A stretch of 5,154 nt of DNA from an uncultured Collinsella sp. (lineage in GTDB: Bacteria; Actinomycetota; Coriobacteriia; Coriobacteriales; Coriobacteriaceae): assembly GCA_959600835.1 (NCBI GenBank), contig CAUGNQ010000084.1:1-5154 (forward strand). The letters run 5' to 3'. The notes under the pieces are model-generated. The model was not told the origin of the DNA. It saw nothing but the letters and a program-made list of their open reading frames with translations, and made no database searches. This document shows, piece after piece, positions 1-5,154 of this stretch (the first letter of the stretch is position 1; each line of letters opens with the position of its first letter). Position numbers and translations under genes: made by a program.

Positions 1-19
1 AGGCCACATTAAGTGGCCT
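1..19. terminator. Small hairpin at window start, possible terminator
   Basis: A perfect 7-bp inverted repeat, AGGCCAC (1-7) and GTGGCCT (13-19), encloses the loop ATTAA. On the plus strand it is followed by GCTTTGC, a poor T-tract. It could be the end of a terminator for a gene left of the window, but the flanking sequence is missing and the stem may continue beyond base 1. The pairing is seen directly; the terminator role is a guess. Confidence 0.35.
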
Positions 20-127
20 GCTTTGCGTGCGGACCTCGCGATCAATCAAATATATTGCGGGCGGGCACGCGGCCCTCTCGGGTTCGGGGCGCGACACACC
101 GGACTGGGTTATCTGAATAAATATGGT
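20..127. other. Non-coding stretch with no recognisable feature
   Basis: No convincing reading frame, tRNA fold or complete promoter is visible. TATATT at 51-56 resembles a -10 box but has no acceptable -35 partner. GGTTCG at 81-86 resembles a tRNA T-loop, but no acceptor or anticodon stems surround it. The stretch probably separates murB from a gene lying to the left. Confidence 0.5.
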
Positions 128-155
128 GAAGGCCCCTTTCGGGGCCTTCTTTGTT
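128..155. terminator. Hairpin terminator after murB, probably bidirectional
   Basis: A perfect 9-bp stem, GAAGGCCCC (128-136) and GGGGCCTTC (141-149), closes a 4-base loop. Read on the minus strand, the murB direction, the loop is GAAA, a stable GNRA tetraloop. The hairpin starts about four bases after the murB TAA stop and is followed by the moderately T-rich tail ACCATATTTATT. Read on the plus strand, the tail is TTTGTT (150-155), so transcripts arriving from the left could also stop here. It is the natural 3' end of the murB transcript. Confidence 0.75.
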
Positions 156-1116
156 AGAGGAATTCGCCTACTCGGTGGACTTCGGGTTCTAGGTCTACGT
201 CGAATTGGTCTTTGACGGTTGTTTGGATGTGGCGGATGAGTTCGTCGACATCGGCGGCGGTGGCGTGGTCGGCGTTGACGATGAAGCCGCAGTGCTTTTC
301 GCTCACCTGCGCGCCGCCGATGGCGTGTCCTCGCAGGCCGGCGTCCATGATGAGCTTGCCGGCAAAGTAGCCCTCGGGGCGCTTGAAGGTGGAGCCGGCG
401 CTCGGCATGTCGAGCGGCTGCTTGTCCTCGCGGCGTTGGCGGTAGTCGTCCATGTCGGCCTTGATCATCGCGGCGTTGCCCGGGGCGAGATTGAAGGTGG
501 CCGAGAGCACGATGAAGCCGTCGTCGGCAATGCGGCTCTTGCGATAGTCCAGGTTGAGCTCGTCGACATCGAACTCGATAATGCTGCCGCTACCGCGGGT
601 GCCGTCGTCGAGCATGCGGGCGGGCTTGTAGACGCGCACGGACTCCAGCACATCGGCCATGCAAGCGCCGTATGCTCCGGCGTTCATGTAGCAGGCACCG
701 CCGACCGATCCGGGAATGCCCGAGATGGGCTCCATGCCGGTAAGGCCGGCCTCGGCTGCCGCGGCTGCGACATCGGAAAGCAAGGCGCCGGCTGCCGCCG
801 TGACGTGCGTGCCGTCGACCGTAATGTCGGAGAGGCCCTCGCCCAGCGCTACGACGACGCCGCGGATGCCCTTGTCGCCGACGAGCAAGTCGGAGCCGTT
901 GCCCACGATGGTGAGTGGTAGATTGCAGCGATAGCAGGTATCGAGCGTGGCGACGAGGCCCTGCTCAGTATCGGGCGTGACAAAGACGTCGGCCGGACCG
1001 CCGATCTTAAACGTGGTGTGCTCGCGCATGGGCTCGCTCATCAGCACGTTGTCCTCGCCGGCAACGCCAGCGAGCGCGCACAGCAGGTCCTCGTTAAAAA
1101 AATCGTTCTCGTGCAT
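154..1116 (-). CDS. murB: UDP-N-acetylenolpyruvoylglucosamine reductase (MurB), type II
   Basis: Cytosolic FAD enzyme that uses NADPH to reduce UDP-GlcNAc-enolpyruvate to UDP-N-acetylmuramate, the second committed step of peptidoglycan precursor synthesis. With the start chosen here it has 320 residues, close to the roughly 300 usual for type II MurB. Visible motifs: the FAD-domain entry HTTFKIGGPADVFV (33-46), GNGSDLLV (72-79, with Asp where Asn is common), GIPGSVGGACYMNAGAYG (133-150) contacting FAD, LDYRKSRI (189-196) carrying the conserved Arg, and PSAGSTFKRPEGYFAGKL (238-255) with the presumed proton-donor Ser242. The C-terminal Glu312 in LEPEVHRVG is the expected second catalytic residue. 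The domain order is complete and no key residue is lost. The frame stays open to a GTG at 1215, adding 33 residues, but that GTG has no ribosome binding site and the extra residues do not look like the family; the ATG at 1116 has AAGGCGG eight bases upstream. murB is transcribed divergently from the regulator gene and ends at a hairpin terminator. Confidence 0.95.
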   Translation of the reverse strand: MHENDFFNEDLLCALAGVAGEDNVLMSEPMREHTTFKIGGPADVFVTPDTEQGLVATLDTCYRCNLPLTIVGNGSDLLVGDKGIRGVVVALGEGLSDITVDGTHVTAAAGALLSDVAAAAAEAGLTGMEPISGIPGSVGGACYMNAGAYGACMADVLESVRVYKPARMLDDGTRGSGSIIEFDVDELNLDYRKSRIADDGFIVLSATFNLAPGNAAMIKADMDDYRQRREDKQPLDMPSAGSTFKRPEGYFAGKLIMDAGLRGHAIGGAQVSEKHCGFIVNADHATAADVDELIRHIQTTVKDQFDVDLEPEVHRVGEFL

Positions 1117-1124
1117 ACGGATAT

Positions 1125-1131
1125 CCGCCTT
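1125..1131 (-). promoter_or_regulatory. murB ribosome binding site that decides the start
   Basis: On the minus strand the bases read AAGGCGG, one mismatch from the ideal AAGGAGG, and end eight bases before the ATG at 1116-1114. No comparable site precedes the upstream in-frame GTG at 1215, so translation very probably begins at 1116. Confidence 0.75.
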
Positions 1132-1159
1132 TTGGTGGTCGTTGTCATCAATCGATTGC

Positions 1160-1227
1160 AATATACCCCACCCGGACGGATTTGGTGCGCTGGCGGCGAT
1201 AAAACAGCCGTCCACCGGATTGGTAAA
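1160..1227 (-). promoter_or_regulatory. murB promoter region, two weak candidates
   Basis: Candidate one: minus-strand TATATT (1165-1160), a 5/6 match to a -10 box, giving a leader of about 37 bases to the ATG at 1116; no good -35 stands at the right distance. Candidate two: -35-like TTTACC (1227-1222), a 17-base spacer, and -10-like TTTTAT (1204-1199), each 4/6. The -35 of candidate two overlaps the operator-like repeat at 1221-1237. Both are pattern matches only. Confidence 0.35.
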
Positions 1228-1237
1228 GTGTTTATCA
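1221..1237. promoter_or_regulatory. Operator-like inverted repeat between murB and the LacI-type regulator
   Basis: TGGTAAA, GTG, TTTATCA: 7-base arms around a 3-base centre, with 6 of 8 positions complementary (mismatches at 1223/1235 and 1228/1230). The arms resemble those of the xfp operators (TGATAAA and TTTAGCA). TTTATCACC (1231-1239) is the exact complement of GGTGATAAA at 2426-2434. It differs in having a 3-base instead of a 4-base centre and no central CG, so binding might be weaker. Its position just upstream of the regulator's -10 box suggests autoregulation and possibly an effect on murB. Confidence 0.4.
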
Positions 1238-1258
1238 CCGAGGTAGAGGGGTAGTCGC

Positions 1259-1264
1259 TATACT
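1259..1264 (+). promoter_or_regulatory. -10 element for the LacI-family regulator gene
   Basis: TATACT, a 5/6 match to TATAAT and identical to the -10 box proposed for xfp. No good -35 hexamer lies 16-18 bases upstream. Transcription would begin near 1271, giving a leader of about 29 bases to the ATG at 1300. Confidence 0.45.
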
Positions 1265-1287
1265 TTCAAGAGATTGCGCGTAAACCC

Positions 1288-1295
1288 GGAAGGAG
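1288..1295 (+). promoter_or_regulatory. Ribosome binding site of the LacI-family regulator
   Basis: GGAAGGAG is a strong Shine-Dalgarno match. It ends only four bases before the ATG at 1300, a rather tight spacing, but the encoded N-terminus begins exactly where LacI-family proteins usually do, so the start is well supported. Confidence 0.75.
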
Positions 1296-1299
1296 CGAG

Positions 1300-2328
1300 A
1301 TGGCCAACAAAGTCACCCTCAAGCAGATCGCCCAGGAGGTGGGGCTTTCCCCCTCGTCGGTCTCGCTTGTTCTCAATAATCGGCCCTGTCGCATCTCGGA
1401 AGAAAACCGCAAGCTCATCAAAGAGGTCGCGGCGCGCAACCACTATGTTCCCAACCAGATTGCGCGCAGCCTGGTTATGCGCGAGTCGCGCACGCTGGGC
1501 CTTATCGTCCCTAACATCGAGAGCCGCTTTTTTGCCTCGCTCGCCGGTAGCTTGGAAAAGCGCTGCCGCGAGGACGGCTATGCGCTCTTCATTACCAGCT
1601 CGGGCGGAAGCGCCGATGACGATCTGGAGCTGCTGCGCCAGCTGGTGACGCGCGGCGTTGATGGCGTCTTCCTGGTGGTGGGTGACGAGTTCTCCGATGA
1701 TCGCGCCCTGCGCGAAGAAGTCAGCCACCTGCCCATCCCGGCCGTAATGGTCGACCGTGCCATTGAGGGGCTCGAGTGCGACAAGGTGATGTTCGACCAC
1801 GAGATGGGCGGCTATATGGCCACCCGCTATCTGATTGAGCAAGGCCACCGTCGCATCGCCTGCCTGGTTAATGCCCGCCGTTCCAATACGGGTCGCAAGC
1901 GACTTGCCGGCTATGAGCGCGCGCTGCGTGAGGTTGGCCTGCCGATCGACGCGCGTTTGGAGTTTGAGAGCGAGTACTACATTCCGAGCGCATACGAGGC
2001 CTCGGAGGCGGTGCTCGCAACTGACGCTACTGCCGTGTTCGCAAGCTCAGATAACATTGCCCTCGGTTTGCTCAAGCGCTTGCACGAGATGGGGAAGAGC
2101 ATCCCGGGCGATATCTCGGTGGTGAGCTATGACAACTCGGCGGCCGATGTTCTCTTTGAGCCGGCACTGACCGCGATTGAGCAGGACCCTGGTGTCCTTG
2201 CGGAGCATGCTTTTGGCTGCATGTCCAAGCGTCTTGCCGGTAGGGGCGGCAGGCGTGTCGAAGAGGTCGTTCTGGAGCCGGAGCTTATCGTTAAGGACAG
2301 CGTGCTCGAACTTACTAAACACAACTAA
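1300..2328 (+). CDS. LacI-family transcriptional regulator, probable local regulator of xfp
   Basis: Cytosolic DNA-binding regulator of 342 residues, normal length for the LacI/GalR family. The N-terminal helix-turn-helix is TLKQIAQEVGLSPSSVSLVLN (6-26); the recognition helix carries Pro18, Ser19 and Leu23 where LacI has Tyr17, Gln18 and Arg22. The hinge YVPNQIARSL (49-58) keeps the family Leu58, which in related proteins inserts into the minor groove at a central CG step. From about residue 64 (TLGLIVPNI) to the C-terminus is a periplasmic-binding-protein-like sensor core with family landmarks VDRAIEG (151-157), GRKRLAGYERAL (198-209), FASSDNIALG (247-256), VVSYDNS (274-280) and EPALTAIEQDP (287-297). 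The ligand, probably a sugar or sugar phosphate, cannot be read from the sequence. Dimers should bind CG-centred palindromes like the two upstream of xfp, 100-140 bases past this gene's stop. A repressor role at xfp is inferred from operator position. An operator-like repeat precedes its own -10 box. No specific gene name is justified. Confidence 0.93.
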   Translation: MANKVTLKQIAQEVGLSPSSVSLVLNNRPCRISEENRKLIKEVAARNHYVPNQIARSLVMRESRTLGLIVPNIESRFFASLAGSLEKRCREDGYALFITSSGGSADDDLELLRQLVTRGVDGVFLVVGDEFSDDRALREEVSHLPIPAVMVDRAIEGLECDKVMFDHEMGGYMATRYLIEQGHRRIACLVNARRSNTGRKRLAGYERALREVGLPIDARLEFESEYYIPSAYEASEAVLATDATAVFASSDNIALGLLKRLHEMGKSIPGDISVVSYDNSAADVLFEPALTAIEQDPGVLAEHAFGCMSKRLAGRGGRRVEEVVLEPELIVKDSVLELTKHN

Positions 2329-2340
2329 ACACGTTTATCA
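2323..2340. promoter_or_regulatory. Degenerate operator-like site overlapping the regulator's stop codon
   Basis: AACTAAA, CACG, TTTATCA has the same 7+4+7 layout as the xfp operators. The right half-site TTTATCA is intact, while the left keeps TAAA but lacks the outer TG. Its centre is 105 bases from the centre of the first xfp palindrome, about ten helical turns. It overlaps the last codon and TAA stop of the regulator gene (2323-2328), so part of the match is constrained by coding. It may be an auxiliary site or coincidence. Confidence 0.25.
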
Positions 2341-2363
2341 ATTTGCAGAGACCGAATGTGGAG

Positions 2364-2390
2364 CACCTGTGACAATCAACGCCGCAGGTG
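2364..2390 (+). terminator. Imperfect hairpin downstream of the regulator gene, weak terminator candidate
   Basis: CACCTGTG (2364-2371) can pair with CGCAGGTG (2383-2390) through seven Watson-Crick pairs and one G-U, with an 11-base loop. A TTTT run follows only at 2400-2403, nine bases after the stem, so it is a poor intrinsic terminator. It could stop some of the regulator's transcripts before xfp, or be a chance repeat. No better terminator is visible between the two genes. Confidence 0.3.
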
Positions 2391-2427
2391 AATGTCGCGT
2401 TTTGCTAATCGATGGGATTGATAAGGG

Positions 2428-2445
2428 TGATAAAACGTTTTTTCA
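2428..2445. promoter_or_regulatory. xfp operator O1, CG-centred palindrome
   Basis: TGATAAAACGTTTTTTCA. Extended outward by GG and CC, it becomes a 22-bp palindrome (2426-2447) with 10 of 11 pairs complementary; only 2431/2442 fails. The centre is the CG step 2436/2437, as expected for LacI-family operators. It shares the exact 14 bases TGATAAAACGTTTT with O2, centre to centre 21 bp away. It lies about 33 bases upstream of the proposed xfp -10 box. Confidence 0.72.
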
Positions 2446-2448
2446 CCA

Positions 2449-2466
2449 TGATAAAACGTTTTAGCA
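2449..2466. promoter_or_regulatory. xfp operator O2, CG-centred palindrome over the -35 region
   Basis: TGATAAAACGTTTTAGCA, an 18-bp palindrome with 8 of 9 pairs complementary (mismatch 2451/2464) centred on the CG step 2457/2458. It ends two bases before the -10 box at 2469, so a bound dimer would cover the -35 and spacer region and block RNA polymerase; that favours repression. The TG/CA ends with six bases on each side of the CG make it longer than the 14-base CcpA cre pattern, so it is not simply a cre site. Confidence 0.72.
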
Positions 2467-2468
2467 AA

Positions 2469-2474
2469 TATACT
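2469..2474 (+). promoter_or_regulatory. -10 element of the xfp promoter
   Basis: TATACT, a 5/6 match. Upstream -35 options are poor: ATGATA (2448-2453) is 4/6 but leaves only a 15-base spacer, and TTCACC (2442-2447) is 4/6 with a 21-base spacer. Both lie within or beside the operators. Transcription would begin near 2481, leaving a leader of about 52 bases. Confidence 0.5.
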
Positions 2475-2517
2475 AGTCCCAACGAAAGGTTGCCGTATCG
2501 GAGGGTGACCGCACAGC

Positions 2518-2524
2518 GAAGGGA
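2518..2524 (+). promoter_or_regulatory. xfp ribosome binding site
   Basis: GAAGGGA lies eight bases before the ATG at 2533, well spaced. A second purine-rich stretch, GGAGGG (2500-2505), is too far upstream to serve this start. Confidence 0.65.
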
Positions 2525-2532
2525 CATAAACA

Positions 2533-5061
2533 ATGGCTAAAACACTGGGGACGCCGTGGCAAAAACTGGGACATGAGGTTCCGGCTTCCGAGCTCGAGGG
2601 CGTCGACCTGTATTGGCGCGCATCGAACTATCTGTCCGTCGGTCAGATCTACCTTCGCTCTAACCCGCTAATGCGCCCCGACTTTGTTGATGAGAAAACC
2701 GGTGAGGTGCGCGACTTCGGTCGTCCGGACGTTAAGCACCGCCTGGTTGGCCACTGGGGCACCACGCCCGGCATCAACTTCCTGTTCGGTCACGTCAATC
2801 GTTTGATCGCCGACCACAACCAGAATGCTATCTTTTTGATGGGCCCGGGTCACGGTGGCCCCGCAGGTACTGCTCAGTCGCTGCTCGACGGCACCTACCG
2901 TGAGATCCGCCCCGACATCACCAATGACGAGGCAGGCCTTCAGAAGTTCTTCCGCCAGTTCTCCTATCCCGGCGGCATCCCGAGCCACTTTGCGCCCGAG
3001 ACGCCCGGTTCCATCCACGAGGGCGGCGAGCTCGGCTACACGCTCAGCCACGCTTACGGTGCCGTTATGGACAACCCGAGCCTGCTGGCCGTGGCCGTGG
3101 TGGGCGACGGCGAGTCCGAGACCGGCCCGCTCGCGACCTCTTGGCAGTCCAACAAGCTCGTGAACCCGGCAACCGACGGTATCGTCCTGCCGATCCTGCA
3201 CCTCAACGGTTACAAGATCGCCAACCCCACCATCCTCGCCCGCGTGTCCGATGAGGAGCTCACCAAGTTCTTCGAGGGCATGGGCTACAAGCCGCACTTC
3301 TTTGTCGCCGGCTTTGACGACGAGAGCCACGCAAGCATCCACGAGCGCTTTGCCGCACTGTTTGAGCAGGTCTTTGACGAGATCTGTGACATCAAGGCCA
3401 CTGCGCAGGCCCAGGTCGCCGCAGGCGAGACCGTGGTCCGCCCGGCCTACCCCATGATCGTGTTCCGCACGCCCAAGGGCTGGACCTGCCCCAAGCAGAT
3501 CGACGGCAAGAAGACCGAGGACTCCTGGCGCGCGCATCAGGTGCCGCTGGCGAGCGCCAAGGACACCCACGAGCACTTCCGCGTGCTGCGCGAGTGGCTG
3601 CGCTCCTACAAGCCCGAGCAGCTCTTTACGCCCGAGGGCCAGGTGCGTCCCGAGGTGACGGCCTTTATGCCGACCGGCGAGCTGCGCATTGGCGCTAACC
3701 CCAACGCGAACGGCGGCAAGGTGCGCCGCGAGCTCGAGCTCCCCGATATTCATGCCCACGAGATTCCCGTCGCAAGCAAGGGCCACGGCTGGGGCTCCAC
3801 CGAGGCCGCCCGCGTCTTTGGCGAGTACACTGCCGACGTCCTGGCCAAGAACATGGATGACTTCCGCATCTTTGGTCCCGATGAGACCGCGTCCAACCGC
3901 CTGCAGGCTGCCTACAAGGTGACCAAGAAGCAGTGGGACGCTGGCTTCTACGAGGACGATGCCAACGACGAGCTGCTGGCAGGCTCCGGTAAGGTCGTCG
4001 AGCAGCTGTCCGAGCACCAGTGCGAGGGCTTCCTCGAGGCCTACGTGCTCACCGGCCGCTCCGGTGTGTGGAGCTCCTACGAGAGCTTTGTCCATGTGGT
4101 CGATTCCATGGTCAACCAGCACTGCAAGTGGCTCGAGGCCACCAAGCGCGAGATTCCGTGGCGTGCTCCCATCAGCGGCCTTAACATTTTGCTGTCGAGC
4201 CACGTCTGGCGTCAGGACCACAACGGCTTCTCGCATCAGGACCCCGGCTTTATCGACCTGCTACTCAACAAGGCCAACGACACGCATATCGTGAACGCTT
4301 ACTATCCGGCCGACGCCAACATGGCTCTCGCCGTGGCCGAGCGCGTCTACCAGTCTACCGACTGCGTCAACGCCATCTTCTGCGGCAAGCAGCCTGCTCC
4401 GACCTTCCAGACGGTCGACGAGGCCAAGGCGGAGCTCGCCGAGGGCGTTGCGACCTGGGAGTGGGCATCGACCGCCGATTCGCTCGCCGAGGCCGACATC
4501 GTGGTCGCCACCTGCGGCGACGTGCCGACGCTTGAGGCTCTGGCTGCAACCGACATGCTGCGCGAGCTGGGTATCAAGGTATGGTTCGTCAACGTGGTCG
4601 ACCTGCTCAAGATTCAGAACGTCTGCGAGAACGACCAGGCCATCAGCGACGAGCGCTGGGCTGAGCTGTTCGGCTGCGGCGATAAGCCTGTCCTCTTCGC
4701 GTTCCACGCCTATGCCGGCACGATTCGCCGCCTGATCTGGAACCGCCCCGGCCACGACGCCTTCCGCGTCCACGGCTACGAGGAGAAGGGCTCCACGACC
4801 ACGCCGTTTGACATGCTGCGCCTGAACAACATGGATCGCTGGGCCTTGGCCGCCGACGTGCTGCGCATGGTCGACGCCGACAAGTTTGCCGAGCAGATTG
4901 ACGAGTGGGAGGCATTCCGCACCGTGGCCTTTGAGTTCGCGTGCGATGAGGGCTACGATCACCCGGCCTTCACCGACTGGGTCTGGCCCGACGCCGCAGC
5001 CGCAACTGCTTCCGACGGCGCACTCTCCGCAACGCAGCTAACTGCCGGCGACAACGAGTAG
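2533..5061 (+). CDS. xfp: Xylulose-5-phosphate/fructose-6-phosphate phosphoketolase
   Basis: Cytosolic thiamine-diphosphate and Mg2+ enzyme. It splits xylulose-5-phosphate with phosphate into acetyl phosphate and glyceraldehyde-3-phosphate; family members of this type often also convert fructose-6-phosphate to acetyl phosphate and erythrose-4-phosphate. The 842-residue chain is slightly longer than bifidobacterial Xfp (about 825 from memory). Seen in order: N-terminal GTPWQKL (6-12); GHWGTTPG with His74; GPGHGGPAGT with His107; PSHFAPETPG with His152; phosphoketolase signature EGGELGY (163-169); second signature ending in GDGE (176-194), the thiamine-diphosphate site, with Asn225 in LHLNGYKI; TPKGW with Lys315; His335 in AHQVPLA; Glu494 in LSEH, the probable cofactor-activating Glu; Tyr516 in SSYESF; and Asn564 and His568 in QDHNGFSHQD. 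These match, by recalled numbering, residues 64, 97, 142, 300, 320, 479, 501, 549 and 553 of the bifidobacterial enzyme, so the active site looks intact. Extra residues lie near 52-61 (VDEKTGEVRD) and 292-301, and the C-terminus ends in an Ala/Thr-rich tail. The strongly GC-biased codons suggest high expression. Two palindromic operators precede it. Confidence 0.97.
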   Translation: MAKTLGTPWQKLGHEVPASELEGVDLYWRASNYLSVGQIYLRSNPLMRPDFVDEKTGEVRDFGRPDVKHRLVGHWGTTPGINFLFGHVNRLIADHNQNAIFLMGPGHGGPAGTAQSLLDGTYREIRPDITNDEAGLQKFFRQFSYPGGIPSHFAPETPGSIHEGGELGYTLSHAYGAVMDNPSLLAVAVVGDGESETGPLATSWQSNKLVNPATDGIVLPILHLNGYKIANPTILARVSDEELTKFFEGMGYKPHFFVAGFDDESHASIHERFAALFEQVFDEICDIKATAQAQVAAGETVVRPAYPMIVFRTPKGWTCPKQIDGKKTEDSWRAHQVPLASAKDTHEHFRVLREWLRSYKPEQLFTPEGQVRPEVTAFMPTGELRIGANPNANGGKVRRELELPDIHAHEIPVASKGHGWGSTEAARVFGEYTADVLAKNMDDFRIFGPDETASNRLQAAYKVTKKQWDAGFYEDDANDELLAGSGKVVEQLSEHQCEGFLEAYVLTGRSGVWSSYESFVHVVDSMVNQHCKWLEATKREIPWRAPISGLNILLSSHVWRQDHNGFSHQDPGFIDLLLNKANDTHIVNAYYPADANMALAVAERVYQSTDCVNAIFCGKQPAPTFQTVDEAKAELAEGVATWEWASTADSLAEADIVVATCGDVPTLEALAATDMLRELGIKVWFVNVVDLLKIQNVCENDQAISDERWAELFGCGDKPVLFAFHAYAGTIRRLIWNRPGHDAFRVHGYEEKGSTTTPFDMLRLNNMDRWALAADVLRMVDADKFAEQIDEWEAFRTVAFEFACDEGYDHPAFTDWVWPDAAAATASDGALSATQLTAGDNE

Positions 5062-5086
5062 CATCCGGGACGGTCTCGCGCTGGGG

Positions 5087-5109
5087 CCGCCTCCGGGCGG
5101 GGAGGCTTT
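5087..5109 (+). terminator. GC-rich terminator-like hairpin after xfp
   Basis: Two exclusive folds are possible. CCGCC (5087-5091) can pair with GGCGG (5096-5100) around TCCG, or GCCTCC (5089-5094) can pair with GGAGGC (5101-5106) around GGGCGG, the latter followed by TTTG (5107-5110). It starts about 26 bases after the xfp stop. The T-run is short. The GGAGGC arm can instead join the longer hairpin that follows. Confidence 0.5.
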
Positions 5110-5154
5110 GTCCGGGGAAGTGGGCTTCGCGAACTTCCCCGGACAAAGCCTCCC
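5100..5154. repeat. 22-bp perfect inverted repeat, long hairpin or terminator
   Basis: Bases 5100-5121 are the exact reverse complement of 5133-5154, separated by 11 bases (5122-5132) that can form a further GC/GC pair around TTC. A 22-bp uninterrupted stem is longer than most intrinsic terminators. The right arm ends on the last base of the window, so neither the true stem length nor any T-tract can be judged. It may be a transcription terminator, a dispersed palindromic repeat, or a fold-back assembly artefact. Confidence 0.7.

Noticed and set aside
61..110. tRNA or small RNA gene in the left flank
   Set aside because: The GGTTCG stretch is reminiscent of a T-loop, but no matching D, anticodon or acceptor stems can be drawn, and no promoter and terminator frame the segment.
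1117..1215. 33-residue N-terminal extension of MurB from a GTG at 1215
   Set aside because: There is no ribosome binding site before the GTG, the extension does not resemble MurB, and a well-spaced AAGGCGG precedes the ATG at 1116. The extra stretch more likely contains the murB promoter and leader.
2401..2423. TTTGCTAATCGATGG and TTGATA as a further operator or a -35 box
   Set aside because: The CG-centred repeat at 2410/2411 has too few complementary pairs and is 26 bp from O1, out of phase. TTGATA (2418-2423) is a good -35 match, but no -10 lies 16-18 bases downstream and TATACT is 45 bases away.
2476..2525. GTCCC (2476-2480) and GGGAC (2521-2525) inverted repeat that could hide the xfp ribosome binding site
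   Set aside because: With the -10 box at 2469-2474, transcription should begin near 2481, so the left arm would not be in the RNA. The stem is only 5 bp across a 40-base loop.
2505..2540. Possible 11-codon leader peptide from GTG at 2505 ending in TAA overlapping the xfp start
   Set aside because: The purine-rich GGAGGG overlaps the GTG itself, leaving no room for a working ribosome binding site, and the codons show no attenuation-like run. A chance frame is more likely.
2668..4236. Long 522-codon open frame on the minus strand inside xfp
   Set aside because: It lies wholly antisense to a clearly conserved enzyme. Its Val/Leu/Gly/Ala-rich product shows no family motif, and such frames are a usual by-product of GC-biased codons in high-GC genes. 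The similar frames opposite murB and the regulator were dismissed for the same reason.

Overview
This 5,154-base stretch is ordinary bacterial chromosome with three complete genes: murB (minus strand), a LacI-family transcription regulator and a phosphoketolase gene, xfp (both plus strand). The high G+C content, the strong preference for GC-ending codons in xfp and the bifidobacteria-like phosphoketolase suggest a high-GC actinobacterium. A gut coriobacterium such as Collinsella is my best guess. That is an inference from sequence style and protein resemblance; there is no rRNA or other taxonomic marker here.

Layout: bases 1-127 hold a small hairpin and otherwise nothing I can name. A strong hairpin terminator at 128-155 lies directly after the murB stop codon. 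murB runs leftward from 1116 to 154. The 183-base divergent gap 1117-1299 holds the murB ribosome binding site, weak murB promoter candidates, a -10 element for the regulator and an operator-like inverted repeat. The regulator occupies 1300-2328. The 204-base AT-rich gap 2329-2532 contains two near-identical 18-bp palindromes just upstream of a -10 box, then the xfp leader. xfp fills 2533-5061. It is followed by a GC-rich terminator-like hairpin and a 22-bp perfect inverted repeat that ends on the last base of the window.

How the parts fit: MurB makes UDP-N-acetylmuramate for peptidoglycan and seems functionally unrelated to its neighbours. The regulator and xfp form a plausible pair. Phosphoketolase cleaves xylulose-5-phosphate and/or fructose-6-phosphate to acetyl phosphate, a central carbon step that a sugar-responsive LacI-type protein could sensibly control. 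Two copies of TGATAAAACGTTTT lie exactly 21 bp apart (two helical turns), each centred on a CG step, and the downstream copy covers the expected -35 region of the xfp promoter. A related inverted repeat lies in front of the regulator gene, which suggests autoregulation.

I see no mobile element, CRISPR array, tRNA, rRNA or evident new multi-gene system. The most interesting signals are the operator architecture and the long terminal hairpin.
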